Shown: positions 1 to 9,939, numbered from the stretch's first letter. The stretch is 64,000 nucleotides of DNA from Phycisphaerae bacterium (GCA_016795035.1 JAEUIT010000022.1:84615-148614), one strand, 5' to 3'. The notes: a model not told the origin generated them from the letters alone. Made by a program: numbers and translations.

Positions 1-83
1 AGCCCGAGCCGTACAACGGCAAGGGCGTGAAGTACCTCGACGAAACCATCATCCGTAAGCAAGGCAAGGCGTTCGGCTCGTAA
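1..83 (+). CDS. rplF: 50S ribosomal protein L6, C-terminal fragment
   Basis: The reading frame that ends at the TAA at 81-83 codes for 26 residues ending KQGKAFGS. The part Y-N-G-K-G-V-K-Y...E-T-I-I-R-K-Q-G-K matches the conserved C-terminal end of ribosomal protein uL6 (K-G-K-G-I-R-Y...V-x-R-K-x-G-K). The gene starts outside the window. L6 directly before L18 and S5 is the standard spc operon order, which supports the call. L6 sits near the base of the L7/L12 stalk in the large subunit. Confidence 0.85.
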   Translation, partial: PEPYNGKGVKYLDETIIRKQGKAFGS

Positions 84-185
84 GGCGCGTCGTTCACCGC
101 TTGATCCCCTCCGCTTGAGCCAAGCGGTTCGCCCTTTCACCCGTAGCCCACGCACGAAACACCAGTTCGAATTGGATTTGCCGTC

Positions 186-545
186 ATGAACCGTCACGAG
201 ATCAAGAAGGCCCGTTACGTCCGCCGCAAGGCCGGCGTCCGCAAGAACCTGCTCGGCGTTCCGAGCCGTCCGCGCCTGTCGGTCTTCCGGTCGCTCGACC
301 ACATCTACGCCCAAGTCATCGATGACCTCAAGGGTCACACGGTCGCTGCGGCGTCGACGCGCGACAAGGGCTTCACGGCCGCTGGCGGCAAGAAGGGCGA
401 AGCCGCGGCCGTGGGCAAGGCGCTCGCGGAACGTGCGAAGAAGGCCGGCGTGACCGCCGTCGTCTTCGACCGCAACGGCTACCGGTTCCACGGACGCGTG
501 AAGGCTCTCGCCGACGCGGCCCGTGAAGCTGGCCTCAACTTCTAA
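186..545 (+). CDS. rplR: 50S ribosomal protein L18
   Basis: A 119-residue protein of normal length for uL18, which binds 5S rRNA in the central protuberance of the large subunit. The basic N-terminus ([12 protein letters not shown]), the [18 protein letters not shown] strand and the C-terminal [24 protein letters not shown] are the family hallmarks. The ATG at 186 is the only start that keeps the basic N-terminal arm. It follows L6 by about 100 bp and precedes S5, the usual spc order. No clear Shine-Dalgarno site is visible. Confidence 0.97.
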   Translation: MNRHEIKKARYVRRKAGVRKNLLGVPSRPRLSVFRSLDHIYAQVIDDLKGHTVAAASTRDKGFTAAGGKKGEAAAVGKALAERAKKAGVTAVVFDRNGYRFHGRVKALADAAREAGLNF

Positions 546-594
546 TTCTGAACACGACTACGCGATCTCCGCGAGAACCACGCGAGCAATAGAC

Positions 595-1323
595 ATGTCC
601 GAGTTCCTCGACGAATCCACTTCCATCGAATCGACCACCGTCGGTGTCTACCGCACCTCCGCCACCGTGAAGGGCGGTCGTCGTTTCAGCTTCGGCGCTC
701 TCGTCGTCGTCGGTGATCGGCGCGGTCGCGTCGGCATGGGCTACGCCAAGGCCAATCAGGTGCCGCAAGGCATCGAGAAGGCCCAGAAGGAAGCCCGCCG
801 CAAGATGCGTGGCTTCCCGCTCCAGGGCAAGACGATCCCGCACATGGTCAGCGCCAACTTCGGCGCGACGACCGTGAAGCTCGTCCCCGCGTCGCCCGGT
901 ACCGGCGTCATCGCCGGCGCCTCGGTCCGCGCAGTGCTCGAGATGGTTGGCGTGCAGGACTGCCTCACCAAGTGCTACGGCTCGAGCAACCCGAAGAACG
1001 TCGTCAAGGCGACGCTCTCCGCGCTCGGCATGCTCCGCACGCGTGAGAAGGTCGAAGAGCTCCTCGGTCACTCGCTCCCCGAGACGACCGTCGAAGAAGC
1101 GATCAAGCGCGGAATGGCCTTCATGCCCTCGTCGAAGGGTGGCGAGAAGGCTCAGGCCCCGGTCAACACCGTGGGCGACGAGCGCGGCGGCCGTGGTGGC
1201 CGCGGCGGACGCGGTGGTCGCGATGGCGGCGGTCGCGGTGGTCGCGGCGGCGGCGGTGGTGGTGGTCGCGGTCGTGGCGGCGACGCCCCGGCTCCGGCTC
1301 CGACCGAGGCCCCGAGCGCCTGA
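595..1323 (+). CDS. rpsE: 30S ribosomal protein S5 with RGG-rich C-terminal tail
   Basis: Small-subunit protein uS5, involved in decoding fidelity and the mRNA entry site. The core is intact: the dsRBD-like N-terminal half with KGGRRFSFGALVVVGD at about residues 27-41, then GYAKANQVPQGIEKA, and the C-terminal lobe with PGTGVIAGASVRAVLEMVGVQD at 101-122. The start at 595 gives 242 residues. An earlier in-frame start overlaps rplR and adds nothing conserved. After residue 196 comes a tail of about 45 residues made of repeated R-G-G units followed by Pro/Ala. Standard S5 proteins end before this, so the tail is an unusual, probably RNA-binding, low-complexity extension. Confidence 0.96.
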   Translation: MSEFLDESTSIESTTVGVYRTSATVKGGRRFSFGALVVVGDRRGRVGMGYAKANQVPQGIEKAQKEARRKMRGFPLQGKTIPHMVSANFGATTVKLVPASPGTGVIAGASVRAVLEMVGVQDCLTKCYGSSNPKNVVKATLSALGMLRTREKVEELLGHSLPETTVEEAIKRGMAFMPSSKGGEKAQAPVNTVGDERGGRGGRGGRGGRDGGGRGGRGGGGGGGRGRGGDAPAPAPTEAPSA

Positions 1324-1449
1324 CGAGCGGTGGCCACTCCGGTGGCCCCTCGTTGGCCAACGTTCAGGCGAGTGTCAGTTGGTTTGAACCCATGCAGATT
1401 GACGTCGGACGCAGCCAGAGGCTGACGAACGACTGGAGATGAATGTCCC
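1324..1449 (+). other. spc-operon gap where rpmD (L30) is usually found
   Basis: This 126-bp stretch lies between S5 and L15, where many bacteria encode the roughly 60-residue L30. No reading frame with L30 features is present and the space is too short for it. A GGAG motif precedes the L15 start. L30 is known to be missing in several bacterial lineages, so a true absence at this locus is plausible. A copy elsewhere cannot be excluded from this window. Confidence 0.7.
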
Positions 1450-1992
1450 ATGATGATTCATGAGATCACCGAGAAGGTCGGCGCCCACAAGTTGCGTAAG
1501 CGCGTCGGTCGCGGCGAAGGCAGCGGCCACGGCGGCACGTCGGGCAAGGGCCACAAGGGTGCGTTGAGCCGCGCTGGCTGGACGAGCCGTCCTTCCTACG
1601 CCGGCGGTGCGACGCCGTTCTCGCGGCGCTTCCCGAAGCGCGGCTTCTCGAACGCCGACTTCCGCGTCGACTACCACATCATCAATCTCAAGGCGATCAG
1701 CCAGTCGTTCGAAGCCGGCGAAACCGTCGACATCGAAACGCTCGCGAAGAAGGGCCTCGTGCCGGACACCACCCGTCCGCTCAAGGTTCTTGCCGAAGGT
1801 GAGCTCACCAAGAAGGTCACCATCCGCGCCGAGCGCTACTCTGAGACCGCCAAGGCCAAGATCGAGAAGGCCGGCGGCACGATCACCGTCGTTGAAGTCA
1901 CCGACCGCGCGAAGGCGTGGAAGGCGAAGCGCGGCAGCGTGAAGGCCGCGTCGAAGGGCAAGCAAGCCGGCGCAGGCAAGAAGAAGGCCTGA
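1450..1992 (+). CDS. rplO: 50S ribosomal protein L15
   Basis: Large-subunit assembly protein uL15. The Gly/Arg-rich N-terminus (RVGRGEGSGHGGTSGKGHKG at about 20-39), the PFSRRFPKRGFSN segment and the C-terminal VTIRAERYSETAKAKIEKAGGT box are diagnostic. At 180 residues it is about 35 longer than the typical protein. The excess is a Lys/Ala-rich C-terminal tail. The start could be either of two adjacent ATGs (1450 or 1453), and GGAG lies about 10 bp upstream. It is followed by secY after 32 bp, as in most spc operons. Confidence 0.96.
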   Translation: MMIHEITEKVGAHKLRKRVGRGEGSGHGGTSGKGHKGALSRAGWTSRPSYAGGATPFSRRFPKRGFSNADFRVDYHIINLKAISQSFEAGETVDIETLAKKGLVPDTTRPLKVLAEGELTKKVTIRAERYSETAKAKIEKAGGTITVVEVTDRAKAWKAKRGSVKAASKGKQAGAGKKKA

Positions 1993-2024
1993 TCGTCGGT
2001 CTCACAGGACTTTCCAGGAACTGA

Positions 2025-3446
<1,422 letters not shown>

Positions 3447-3473
3447 CGACACTCCACTCTCCCCACGCGTCTC

Positions 3474-4433
3474 ATGTCCTCGAAGACCACCATCCTCACG
3501 AACGCTCGCGCCGCTGGTCGGCGTGGGTCGCGCCGCGCCGATGCGGCTCGCCGTGCGGGCGGTGGCCACGACGGCGTGACGCTCCGGACGCCCGAGGAGA
3601 TCGTGGCGATCCGCGCGGCCGGCGACGTCCTTCGCGACGCCCTCGATCGCGCGACCGACGCGTGCGTGATCGGCGCGACGACCGCCGACATCAACGCGGC
3701 CGCCATGCGAGTGATCGAAGCGGCGAAGGCCGAAGCGCTCTTCCTCGGGTATCCCTCGAGCGATCCTTCGGTCCACGCGTTCCCGGCGTGCTGCTGCATC
3801 AGCGTGAACGACGAGATCGTCCATGGCATCCCGGGTTCCCGCGTCATCAAGGACGGCGACCTCGTCTCGATCGACTGCGGCGTGAAGCTGAATGGCTGGT
3901 GCGCCGATGCCGCCGTCACGATTCCTGTCGGCACGGTTTCCGACGACGCCCTCGCGTTGATCGAGTGTGCCCAAGACATGCTCGCGACCGCGGTGCAGCT
4001 CGCCCGTCCGGGCGAACAGTGGAGCGCGATTGCGTCGAAGATGCAGGCGCTCGCCCTCGACGCCGAGTTCGGCATCGTGGTCGAGTACGTCGGCCACGGC
4101 ATCGGCCGCTCGCTGCACGAAGCGCCGCAGGTCCCGAACTGCGTCACCGCCGAACTCCTGTCGCACGCCGACTTCACGCTGCGTCCCGGCATGGTGCTCG
4201 CGATCGAGCCCATGATCGCCCTTCGCGGCGAAGGCCTCGATCCGCGCGGCTACCCGCGCGGGGTCGTCACGCGTCGCATGGGCGACGGCTGGCCGGTCGC
4301 GACCGCCGACGGCTCGGTGGCGGCGCACGTCGAACACACGATTGCGATCACTCGGATGGGCTGCGAAGTCCTCACGCTCGGACGCGGTCAGTCCTTGAGC
4401 ACCCACGCGGCCCCGGTCCGAACCCGTCATTGA
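3474..4433 (+). CDS. map: Type I methionine aminopeptidase
   Basis: Removes the initiator methionine from nascent proteins. The pita-bread fold motifs are all visible: LRTPEEIVAIRAAG, NDEIVHGIPG (first conserved His region), SIDCGVKLNGWCADAAVT (metal-binding Asp residues), GHGIGRSLHEAPQVPN (catalytic His and metal ligand), LAIEPMI (metal Glu) and the final VEHTIAIT Glu. The protein has 319 residues, longer than the usual 250-260. The excess is about 37 basic N-terminal residues rich in Arg and Ala. A later start is possible, but none has a clear ribosome binding site. Its position between secY and infA is a common spc operon order. Confidence 0.96.
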   Translation: MSSKTTILTNARAAGRRGSRRADAARRAGGGHDGVTLRTPEEIVAIRAAGDVLRDALDRATDACVIGATTADINAAAMRVIEAAKAEALFLGYPSSDPSVHAFPACCCISVNDEIVHGIPGSRVIKDGDLVSIDCGVKLNGWCADAAVTIPVGTVSDDALALIECAQDMLATAVQLARPGEQWSAIASKMQALALDAEFGIVVEYVGHGIGRSLHEAPQVPNCVTAELLSHADFTLRPGMVLAIEPMIALRGEGLDPRGYPRGVVTRRMGDGWPVATADGSVAAHVEHTIAITRMGCEVLTLGRGQSLSTHAAPVRTRH

Positions 4434-4562
4434 TTCACACCGTCACACCAACCTTCACCACACTCACCACGACCACGACCCTTACCTCACCCTTGACTGG
4501 GAACCTGATTGCCACACGGGCGCCGGCGAACTTGTTCGTACGCCGCCGCCTCGAGCGAACGC

Positions 4563-4778
4563 ATGCCTAAGGAAGAGAAGATAACCCTCGATGCCGAAGT
4601 CACCGAAGCATTGCCCGACGCGATGTTCCGGGTCCGACTTCAAAACGACCAAGAGATCCTCGCCTACGTGAGCGGCAAGATGCGGAAGTTCTTCATCCGC
4701 ATTCTGCCTGGCGACCGGGTCACCATCGAGATCAGCCCTTACGACATGACCAAGGGTCGCATCATTTATCGCTACTAA
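4563..4778 (+). CDS. infA: Translation initiation factor IF-1
   Basis: A 71-residue S1-fold protein, the standard IF-1 length, which blocks the A site during initiation. The motif run [43 protein letters not shown] and [14 protein letters not shown] is that of IF-1. The ATG at 4563 was chosen because it gives the canonical N-terminus. The longer open frame from 4509 has no conserved extension. It is followed 20 bp later by the L36 gene, as in many bacterial spc/alpha junctions. Confidence 0.97.
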   Translation: MPKEEKITLDAEVTEALPDAMFRVRLQNDQEILAYVSGKMRKFFIRILPGDRVTIEISPYDMTKGRIIYRY

Positions 4779-4798
4779 CCTCTCGCGAGAGTACCCCC

Positions 4799-4915
4799 AT
4801 GAAAGTCCGAGCTTCCATCAAGCGCCGCACGAAGGATTGCCAGATCGTGGTCCGCAAGGGCAAGCGCTTCGTCATCAACAAGAAGAACCCCCGCCTCAAG
4901 CAGCGGCAGGGGTGA
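4799..4915 (+). CDS. rpmJ: 50S ribosomal protein L36, zinc-free form
   Basis: A 38-residue protein starting [10 protein letters not shown] and ending PRLKQRQG, the correct length and ends for bL36. The classical protein has a Cys3-His zinc ribbon. Here the first Cys is Thr, the third is Asn and the His position is Leu, so only Cys14 remains. The middle ([14 protein letters not shown]) resembles the zinc-independent paralogue YkgO/RpmJ2 known from proteobacteria. It sits in the usual place between infA and rpsM, so it appears to be the main L36 and not a stress paralogue. Confidence 0.93.
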   Translation: MKVRASIKRRTKDCQIVVRKGKRFVINKKNPRLKQRQG

Positions 4916-4983
4916 CTTCGCAGCAGTAAACTGGCCGTTCTTTCGGCCGCCTTGACCTTTCCTTCCTACGACGACCAATCGCC

Positions 4984-5361
4984 ATGCCACGTATCGCAGG
5001 TATCGACCTTCCCGAGAAGAAGAAGATCCTCTTCGCTCTCCAGTACATCCACGGGATCGGCCCGAAGTTCGCCGCCGACATCCTGAAGAAGGCTGGCATC
5101 GACCCGGATCGTCGCGCCCATCAGCTCGACGACCGTGAGCTCTCGACGATCTCGACGCTCATCGACCAGAACTACGTCGTCGAAGGTGCGCTGCGCCGTC
5201 AAGTGCAGCAGGACATTCAGCGGCTCAAGGAAACGAAGAGCTATCGCGGCGAGCGTCACCGCAAGGGCCTCCCGGCTCGTGGCCAGCGCACTCGCTCGAA
5301 CGCCCGTACCCGTAAGGGCAAGAAGAAGACCGTCGCCGGCAAGAAGGGCGTGAAGGGCTAA
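4984..5361 (+). CDS. rpsM: 30S ribosomal protein S13
   Basis: Head protein uS13 of the small subunit, contacting the P-site tRNA and the large subunit. It has 125 residues with the opening PRIAGIDLPEKKKI, the helix-hairpin YIHGIGPKFAADILKKAGI, and the strongly conserved SYRGERHRKGLPARGQRTRSNARTRKG near residues 81-106. The C-terminal Lys-rich tail is typical. It is the first gene of the alpha-operon part and lies 68 bp after L36. No obvious Shine-Dalgarno site is seen. Confidence 0.97.
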   Translation: MPRIAGIDLPEKKKILFALQYIHGIGPKFAADILKKAGIDPDRRAHQLDDRELSTISTLIDQNYVVEGALRRQVQQDIQRLKETKSYRGERHRKGLPARGQRTRSNARTRKGKKKTVAGKKGVKG

Positions 5362-5383
5362 GTAGCCCGCCACGAGAAACACC

Positions 5384-5788
5384 ATGTCTACCCAAACTCC
5401 AGGCGGCGCCGCAGCCGCTCCGAAGAAGAAGATCCGCAAGAACGTCGTCAAGGGCATCGTGCATGTGAACGCCACGTTCAACAACACGATCGTGACGATC
5501 ACCGACGTCAACGGCGAAGTCCTCTGTTGGGACTCGGCCGGCACCGTCGGCTTCAAGGGTGCCCGCAAGTCGACGCCGTTCGCCGCGTCTCGCGCCAGCG
5601 AGAAGTGCGCGAACAAGGCGCGCCGCATGGGCATGAAGGAAGTCGAAGTCCGCGTGAAGGGCCCGGGTCCGGGTCGCGAGAGCGCGGTCACGGCTCTTCA
5701 GGCCAACGGCCTCAAGGTCACCGCGATCGAAGACCACACCGCGATTCCCTTCAACGGCTGCCGTCCGCCGAAGAAGCGTCGCGTCTGA
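5384..5788 (+). CDS. rpsK: 30S ribosomal protein S11
   Basis: Platform protein uS11 of the small subunit, 134 residues. Signature segments are [50 protein letters not shown] and the C-terminal [15 protein letters not shown]. The first 20 residues, rich in Ala, Gly and Lys, are the variable part. It lies 22 bp after rpsM. The S4 gene that often follows in the alpha operon is missing, and a hairpin with a T-rich tail lies between S11 and rpoA. Confidence 0.97.
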   Translation: MSTQTPGGAAAAPKKKIRKNVVKGIVHVNATFNNTIVTITDVNGEVLCWDSAGTVGFKGARKSTPFAASRASEKCANKARRMGMKEVEVRVKGPGPGRESAVTALQANGLKVTAIEDHTAIPFNGCRPPKKRRV

Positions 5789-5803
5789 CAACTGCAAAAC
5801 CCT

Positions 5804-5846
5804 GCATCCGGCGCGACAGCGCCGGGTGCGGCTTTCTCTCGTCTTT
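5804..5846 (+). terminator. Hairpin between S11 and rpoA
   Basis: GCATCCGGCGC at 5804-5814 pairs with GCGCCGGGTGC at 5819-5829, an 11-bp stem with one G-T pair and a GACA loop. The T-rich stretch CTTTCTCTCGTCTTT follows. It begins 16 bp after the S11 stop, in the place where rpsD would lie. It may end the rpsM-rpsK transcript or attenuate expression of rpoA-rplQ. The function is inferred from structure only. Confidence 0.6.
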
Positions 5847-5991
5847 CGCCGCATAGAAGGGCCCCACGTTCGGCAAGGTGGGTGTTTCCGAGAGGCTGCG
5901 AAAGGTCTGTCATCCGAAGAGCCCGATCCCCTCGTTTCGACGAGTGCATCGATCTTCGGGCGTCCCTTGCCGAAACCGTCTGGAGTTCGCA

Positions 5992-7002
5992 ATGCACGTT
6001 CGTTGGCGCGGGCTTGAACTGCCCGCTCGAGTCACAATCGATCCGATGTCCCGGTCCCGGACGTTCACGCGTTTCATCGCGGAACCGTTCGAACGTGGCT
6101 TTGGCATCACCGTCGGCAACAGCCTTCGGCGCATCCTCCTCTCGAGCCTTGAAGGCGCGGCCGTCTCGAAGGTCTCGCTCAAGAGCGGCGGGAAGATGAT
6201 CACCCACGAGTTCTCGACGATCCCGGGCGTCCTCGAAGACGTCACCGACATCCTCCTGAACATCAAGGGCCTGGTCGTCAGCATGGAAGGCGACGAGCCG
6301 AAGCGCCTCCGCCTCGCGGCCGAAGGCCCCGGCGACGTCACCGCCGAACTCATCGAAGGCGACTCGTCGATCACGATCCACAACCCCGAGAAGCTCATCG
6401 CGACGCTCACCGACGCGGTCGACTTCGAGGCCGAGTTCACCGTCAAGAAGGGCCGCGGATACCAGCCGGCGAGCGAGCAGTACTCGCGCGACGTCGAGCA
6501 GGTCATCGGCGAGATCCCGATCGACGCGATCTTCTCCCCGGTGCAGCGCGTGCGCTACACCTGCGAGGACACCCGCGTCGGTCAGCGCACCAACTACCAG
6601 AAGCTGATCCTCGACGTCTGGACCGACGGCACCGTCACTCCCGAGATGGCCGTGGTCGAAGCCGCGAAGATCATGCGGAAGCACCTCAACCCGTTCGTCC
6701 AGTTCGATTCGATGGGCGATGCCACGGTCTCGGCCGACGTGCAGATCCGCACGTCGAGCGACGAAGAGCTCTTCCGCAAGTTGAACACCCCGGTCACCGC
6801 CCTCGAACTCTCGGTTCGCGCGTCGAACTGCCTCGAGAGCGCCCGGATCCAGACCGTCTCGGAACTCGTCACGAAGACCGAAGACGATCTTCTCGCTGTC
6901 CGTTCGTTCGGCAAGACCTCGCTTCGTGAGGTCAAGAGCGTCCTTGAGAGCATGGGTCTCACGCTCGGCATGCAGTTGCCGGAGGGCTTCGTCCCCGCGT
7001 AA
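5992..7002 (+). CDS. rpoA: DNA-directed RNA polymerase subunit alpha
   Basis: Alpha subunit, which dimerises to start polymerase assembly and contacts regulators and UP elements. The start at 5992 gives the canonical opening MHVRWRGLELPARV and 336 residues. The N-terminal domain shows the family core FERGFGITVGNSLRRILLSSLEG and DVTDILLNIKGL. The C-terminal domain has TALELSVRASNCLESARI and FGKTSLREVKSVLESMGL, the helices that bind DNA. The open frame extends upstream to 5878 without conservation. It is followed by rplQ, as in nearly all bacteria. Confidence 0.97.
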   Translation: MHVRWRGLELPARVTIDPMSRSRTFTRFIAEPFERGFGITVGNSLRRILLSSLEGAAVSKVSLKSGGKMITHEFSTIPGVLEDVTDILLNIKGLVVSMEGDEPKRLRLAAEGPGDVTAELIEGDSSITIHNPEKLIATLTDAVDFEAEFTVKKGRGYQPASEQYSRDVEQVIGEIPIDAIFSPVQRVRYTCEDTRVGQRTNYQKLILDVWTDGTVTPEMAVVEAAKIMRKHLNPFVQFDSMGDATVSADVQIRTSSDEELFRKLNTPVTALELSVRASNCLESARIQTVSELVTKTEDDLLAVRSFGKTSLREVKSVLESMGLTLGMQLPEGFVPA

Positions 7003-7056
7003 GCGGTCGACGTTCGCCTCCTCCATTCGGCACTTGTTACTCAGAAGGATTTACCG

Positions 7057-7635
7057 ATGCGCCACCGTATCTTTGGCAAGCAACTGTGCGTGAAGAGCGA
7101 CCACCGCCGCGCGATGCTTCGTAACCTCGCCGCCGGTCTCTTCGAGCACGGCCAGATCGAGACGACGCTCCCGAAGGCCAAGGCCGTTCAGCGCTACGTC
7201 GAGAAGATCATCACGACCGCGCGGACGAAGAGCCTCGCCTCTCGGCGTGAACTCACCGCGAAGCTCACCGACCGCCGGGTCTTCCCGTGGGTTGCGTACG
7301 ACTCCGTGCCCGAGAGCAAGAAGTCGTCGCCCTTCTGGAGCCTTCCGGCCGCGAGCGAGATTGAGTTCAACCGCTACGGTGAACTCCGCAAGGCCCCGCG
7401 CCTGATCGAGCACATCCTCACGAAGGTCGGTCCGCTCTTCAAGGATCGTCCGGGTGGCTACACCCGCATCGTGAAGCTCGACAAGCACCGCCTCGGCGAC
7501 GGCACCGATCTCGTCGTCCTCCAGCTCGTCGGCAACGAGGACGGCCCGCAGGTCAGCGGCCGCAAGTCGAACCGCCGCGCGACCGCCGACAAGCGGACCG
7601 CGTTCGCGGCCAAGATGAAGAAGGCAACGGCCTGA
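7057..7635 (+). CDS. rplQ: 50S ribosomal protein L17
   Basis: Large-subunit protein bL17 near the exit tunnel. The N-terminal core is unmistakable: MRHRIFGKQL, SDHRRAMLRNLAAGLFEHGQI-T-TLPKAKAV and the later GPLFKDRPGGYTRIVKL. At 192 residues it is some 60-70 longer than the E. coli protein. The additions are an insert around residues 75-120 and a basic C-terminal tail. AGAAGGA precedes the ATG. It ends the alpha operon and is followed by a strong hairpin terminator. Confidence 0.96.
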   Translation: MRHRIFGKQLCVKSDHRRAMLRNLAAGLFEHGQIETTLPKAKAVQRYVEKIITTARTKSLASRRELTAKLTDRRVFPWVAYDSVPESKKSSPFWSLPAASEIEFNRYGELRKAPRLIEHILTKVGPLFKDRPGGYTRIVKLDKHRLGDGTDLVVLQLVGNEDGPQVSGRKSNRRATADKRTAFAAKMKKATA

Positions 7636-7686
7636 CGCCGCCGCAACGCGCTCTGCGTTGCAGCCTTCGACACGCTCGAACCCCCC

Positions 7687-7716
7687 AAGCACGGCCCTCC
7701 GAGGGCCGTGCTTTTT
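7687..7716 (+). terminator. Rho-independent terminator after the alpha operon
   Basis: AAGCACGGCCCT at 7687-7698 pairs perfectly with AGGGCCGTGCTT at 7702-7713 around a 3-base loop and runs into TTTTT. It lies 50 bp after the rplQ stop and ends the ribosomal transcript. The first copy of the CGTTGCAG octamer (7656-7663) is just upstream. Confidence 0.9.
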
Positions 7717-7744
7717 CGTGCGCCCGTGGCGATACGCTCCCGCC

Positions 7745-8239
7745 GTGCCGCATCCACCTCCGCGCGAGATCTCCATTCGCCCGACGACGGCAGCCGACGT
7801 CCCGTCGCTCTTTGCCTTCGAATGCGAGCCCGCCGCGAACGAACGCGCCGGCACGAAGCCGCGCGACTGGCCGACGTTTGAGTCGCGCTGGGCCGAGATC
7901 CTCGCCGACATCGACGGCACGCGGACGCGCGTCGTGCCGCGGGTGATCCTGGCCGACGGCGAGGTCGTCGGCGCCGTGAACATCTCGCCGCAAGGCGATG
8001 CCGACGCGATCGGTTACTGGATCGCCAAGGAGCACTGGGGCCGCGGCATCGCAAGCCGCGCGGTCGAGCGCATGCTCGAGGAATACACGCGCCGCCCGCT
8101 CTACGCGACCGTCGCCGCGGGGAATGCGCCGTCCCTCCGCATCCTCGAGAAGTTCGGCTTCGTCATCGAGTCGCGCGAGCGAACGCCGGAGACCGCGCGC
8201 TGCGTGGCCCGCGAGACGGTGAGCTTGGTGCTGCGGTGA
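7745..8239 (+). CDS. GNAT-family N-acetyltransferase
   Basis: A 164-residue protein of the RimJ/RimL-like acetyltransferase group. It opens with a beta strand ISIRPTTAADV and has the acetyl-CoA site in GYWIAKEHWGRGIASRAVERM (the W-G-R-G-I-A loop), followed by the late strand and helix N-APSLRILEKFGFV that is typical of the fold. A GTG start at 7745 was chosen because the frame upstream runs through the terminator hairpin. The acceptor cannot be told from sequence. It stands alone after the ribosomal cluster and faces a convergent pair of hypothetical genes. Confidence 0.85.
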   Translation: MPHPPPREISIRPTTAADVPSLFAFECEPAANERAGTKPRDWPTFESRWAEILADIDGTRTRVVPRVILADGEVVGAVNISPQGDADAIGYWIAKEHWGRGIASRAVERMLEEYTRRPLYATVAAGNAPSLRILEKFGFVIESRERTPETARCVARETVSLVLR

Positions 8240-8266
8240 GGATGCTGCGGATCGTCGCGGAGCTGC

Positions 8267-8581
8267 TCATTCACTTCCCTCTGCTACGTGGCGCGGCTGG
8301 GAACCTCCTTCGGTGGCAGAGACGGCCGGAGCCGCGGCAGGTGTGCGGTCCAATCGGTGCGACGTCAAGCTCCAAACGGTCCGTCGGTCACCTTGGTACT
8401 CAGTTACCGACACGTCAATGCAATCTCCGTTGCGTGACGATGCGACCACGAGGAACCTGAGGCGATGTGCGCTCGCGCCGGTGGGGCTCGCCCACTCGGT
8501 GGCTACGGGAAGCGCCGCAAGTGCATATGCGAGGGAGATCCCAACGAGAGCGATCGCGCAGTAGACATGAAGCCTTTGCAT
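8267..8581 (-). CDS. Small hypothetical protein with N-terminal membrane segment
   Basis: A possible gene of 104 codons lying 14 bp after the propeller-like gene on the same strand. Starting at 8581 it opens MQRLHVYC followed by a hydrophobic stretch (IALVGISLAYALAALPVA) that looks like a signal peptide or membrane anchor. The rest is polar with no recognised domain. The reading frame is open further upstream, but the hydrophobic start and the spacing favour 8581. It may be co-transcribed with the upstream gene. Confidence is limited because this GC-rich DNA has many chance ORFs. Confidence 0.45.
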   Translation of the reverse strand: MQRLHVYCAIALVGISLAYALAALPVATEWASPTGASAHRLRFLVVASSRNGDCIDVSVTEYQGDRRTVWSLTSHRLDRTPAAAPAVSATEGGSQPRHVAEGSE

Positions 8582-8595
8582 CGACCGAGCCCCAG

Positions 8596-9750
8596 TCACT
8601 TGACCGTGTACAGCTCGAACTGCGACGGGCGAAGACTTCCGTCCTCCATCGCACCCGTGAACGCCAAGATCGTGGCGCCGTCGGGCGACATAGAGAATTT
8701 CAGGCACCCGCCAATCGACGGCGAGACACGAAACAGCAGCCCGCCGCTTGTCGTATCCCAGGTGACGATCTCGCCGGTCATCCAGTCGAGCGCAGACAGA
8801 CGACGGCCATCTTTACTGATGGCCTGCTGCATTGACGCGATGCGACTCGACAGTCGTGTGCTCGTATGCCGCGTCAGCTCGGGCACTCGGACGAGTTCAA
8901 TCTCGTTCCACTCATTGCTCTTGATTCGGCCGATCGCGAAGGCGGAGCCAGATCCGACTGTCGCCAATGGACCATTCGGCAATCCTTCGACACGTCCCAC
9001 GATGTCTCCCGTCGCGACATTGACCCGAAGCGCCTTTCCGGTGTCCTTTTCGATATCGGCAACGGCGAGAAGGATGATCTCCGTTGCGGTGTTGCCGACC
9101 GGAACGATGGTGGAGACGGGCGAATCGAGCCTCACGCGAATGTCACCGAGCGACTTCCCGTCCGAGCTGGACCATCGCTGCAATTGGTCGGGTGGACGGA
9201 AGGTGACGATCTCATTGCCGATGAATGTCGGATTGTTGAACGGGAGCGTCGCAGCTTCCGGGGGAAGCGTGAACCGCAGCTTCTTCTCCTTCACGTCGTA
9301 CACGTAGAGCGGCTCGCCATATGCCGCCCGCACCAGAACGCTTCGCCCATCGCCGCCTGCCTGCAGGAGCGGCGGTGCGTCGATCCGCAACCCGGTCACG
9401 GTGCCAATCGGATCACTGAGCTTTCCCGATTCGATCTCTAGGACACGAATCAGATAGCGATCCGAATCTTGCTGAAGGATCGCGATGGCGCCGATTTCCG
9501 AGAGCAAGACGAACTCACGCACCGAGCGAGCGACGTCCGAAGGAATGACGAAGGTCTTCGAAAGAGTCGACACGATCTTCTTTTGAGCACCTTCCTCCAC
9601 CGCCGATTTCGAGTTCTGGTCGACTGCTTGATGCTCGACGCAGTCACTCGCCGGATGCATCGTGCTCGTCGACGGATTCAGGCTGAGAGCGGCTCCGAGG
9701 CCGATTGCAACGGAGAGAAATCCCTGCAGTGCTGCGAGCGAATGTGCCAT
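8596..9750 (-). CDS. Putative exported beta-propeller-like protein
   Basis: Not assigned to a named family. The start at 9750 gives MAHSLAALQG followed by a hydrophobic segment (FLSVAIGLGAALSL), a likely signal peptide or anchor. The first ATG at 9801 only adds a polar stretch. The body is beta-rich with repeated short motifs such as DRYLIRVLEIESGK, VYDVKEKKLRF, SSDGKSLGDIRV, NVATGDIVGRV and WDTTSGGLLFRV, and ends with S-P-D-G. These resemble the blades of WD40-like or quinoprotein-like propellers. Base use is slightly less GC-rich than the neighbours. It could sense or scaffold in the periplasm; the function is unknown. Confidence 0.7.
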   Translation of the reverse strand: MAHSLAALQGFLSVAIGLGAALSLNPSTSTMHPASDCVEHQAVDQNSKSAVEEGAQKKIVSTLSKTFVIPSDVARSVREFVLLSEIGAIAILQQDSDRYLIRVLEIESGKLSDPIGTVTGLRIDAPPLLQAGGDGRSVLVRAAYGEPLYVYDVKEKKLRFTLPPEAATLPFNNPTFIGNEIVTFRPPDQLQRWSSSDGKSLGDIRVRLDSPVSTIVPVGNTATEIILLAVADIEKDTGKALRVNVATGDIVGRVEGLPNGPLATVGSGSAFAIGRIKSNEWNEIELVRVPELTRHTSTRLSSRIASMQQAISKDGRRLSALDWMTGEIVTWDTTSGGLLFRVSPSIGGCLKFSMSPDGATILAFTGAMEDGSLRPSQFELYTVK

Positions 9751-9939
9751 CGCCGGAGCGTAATCGACAGAGTCCACGTTGCTGCCAGGAAACTGCGTCA
9801 AGCACCATGTTGCTTTCTTCGATTGCTCGTTTCGTCCCGAAGACGAGATGAGCGATGAGTGAGCCGAGACCGAGACGAGGCAAGTGTGCAGCGAGGAGGA
9901 GAAAGCCGAGACCGAGACGGAGACAGATGGGAGCCACCC

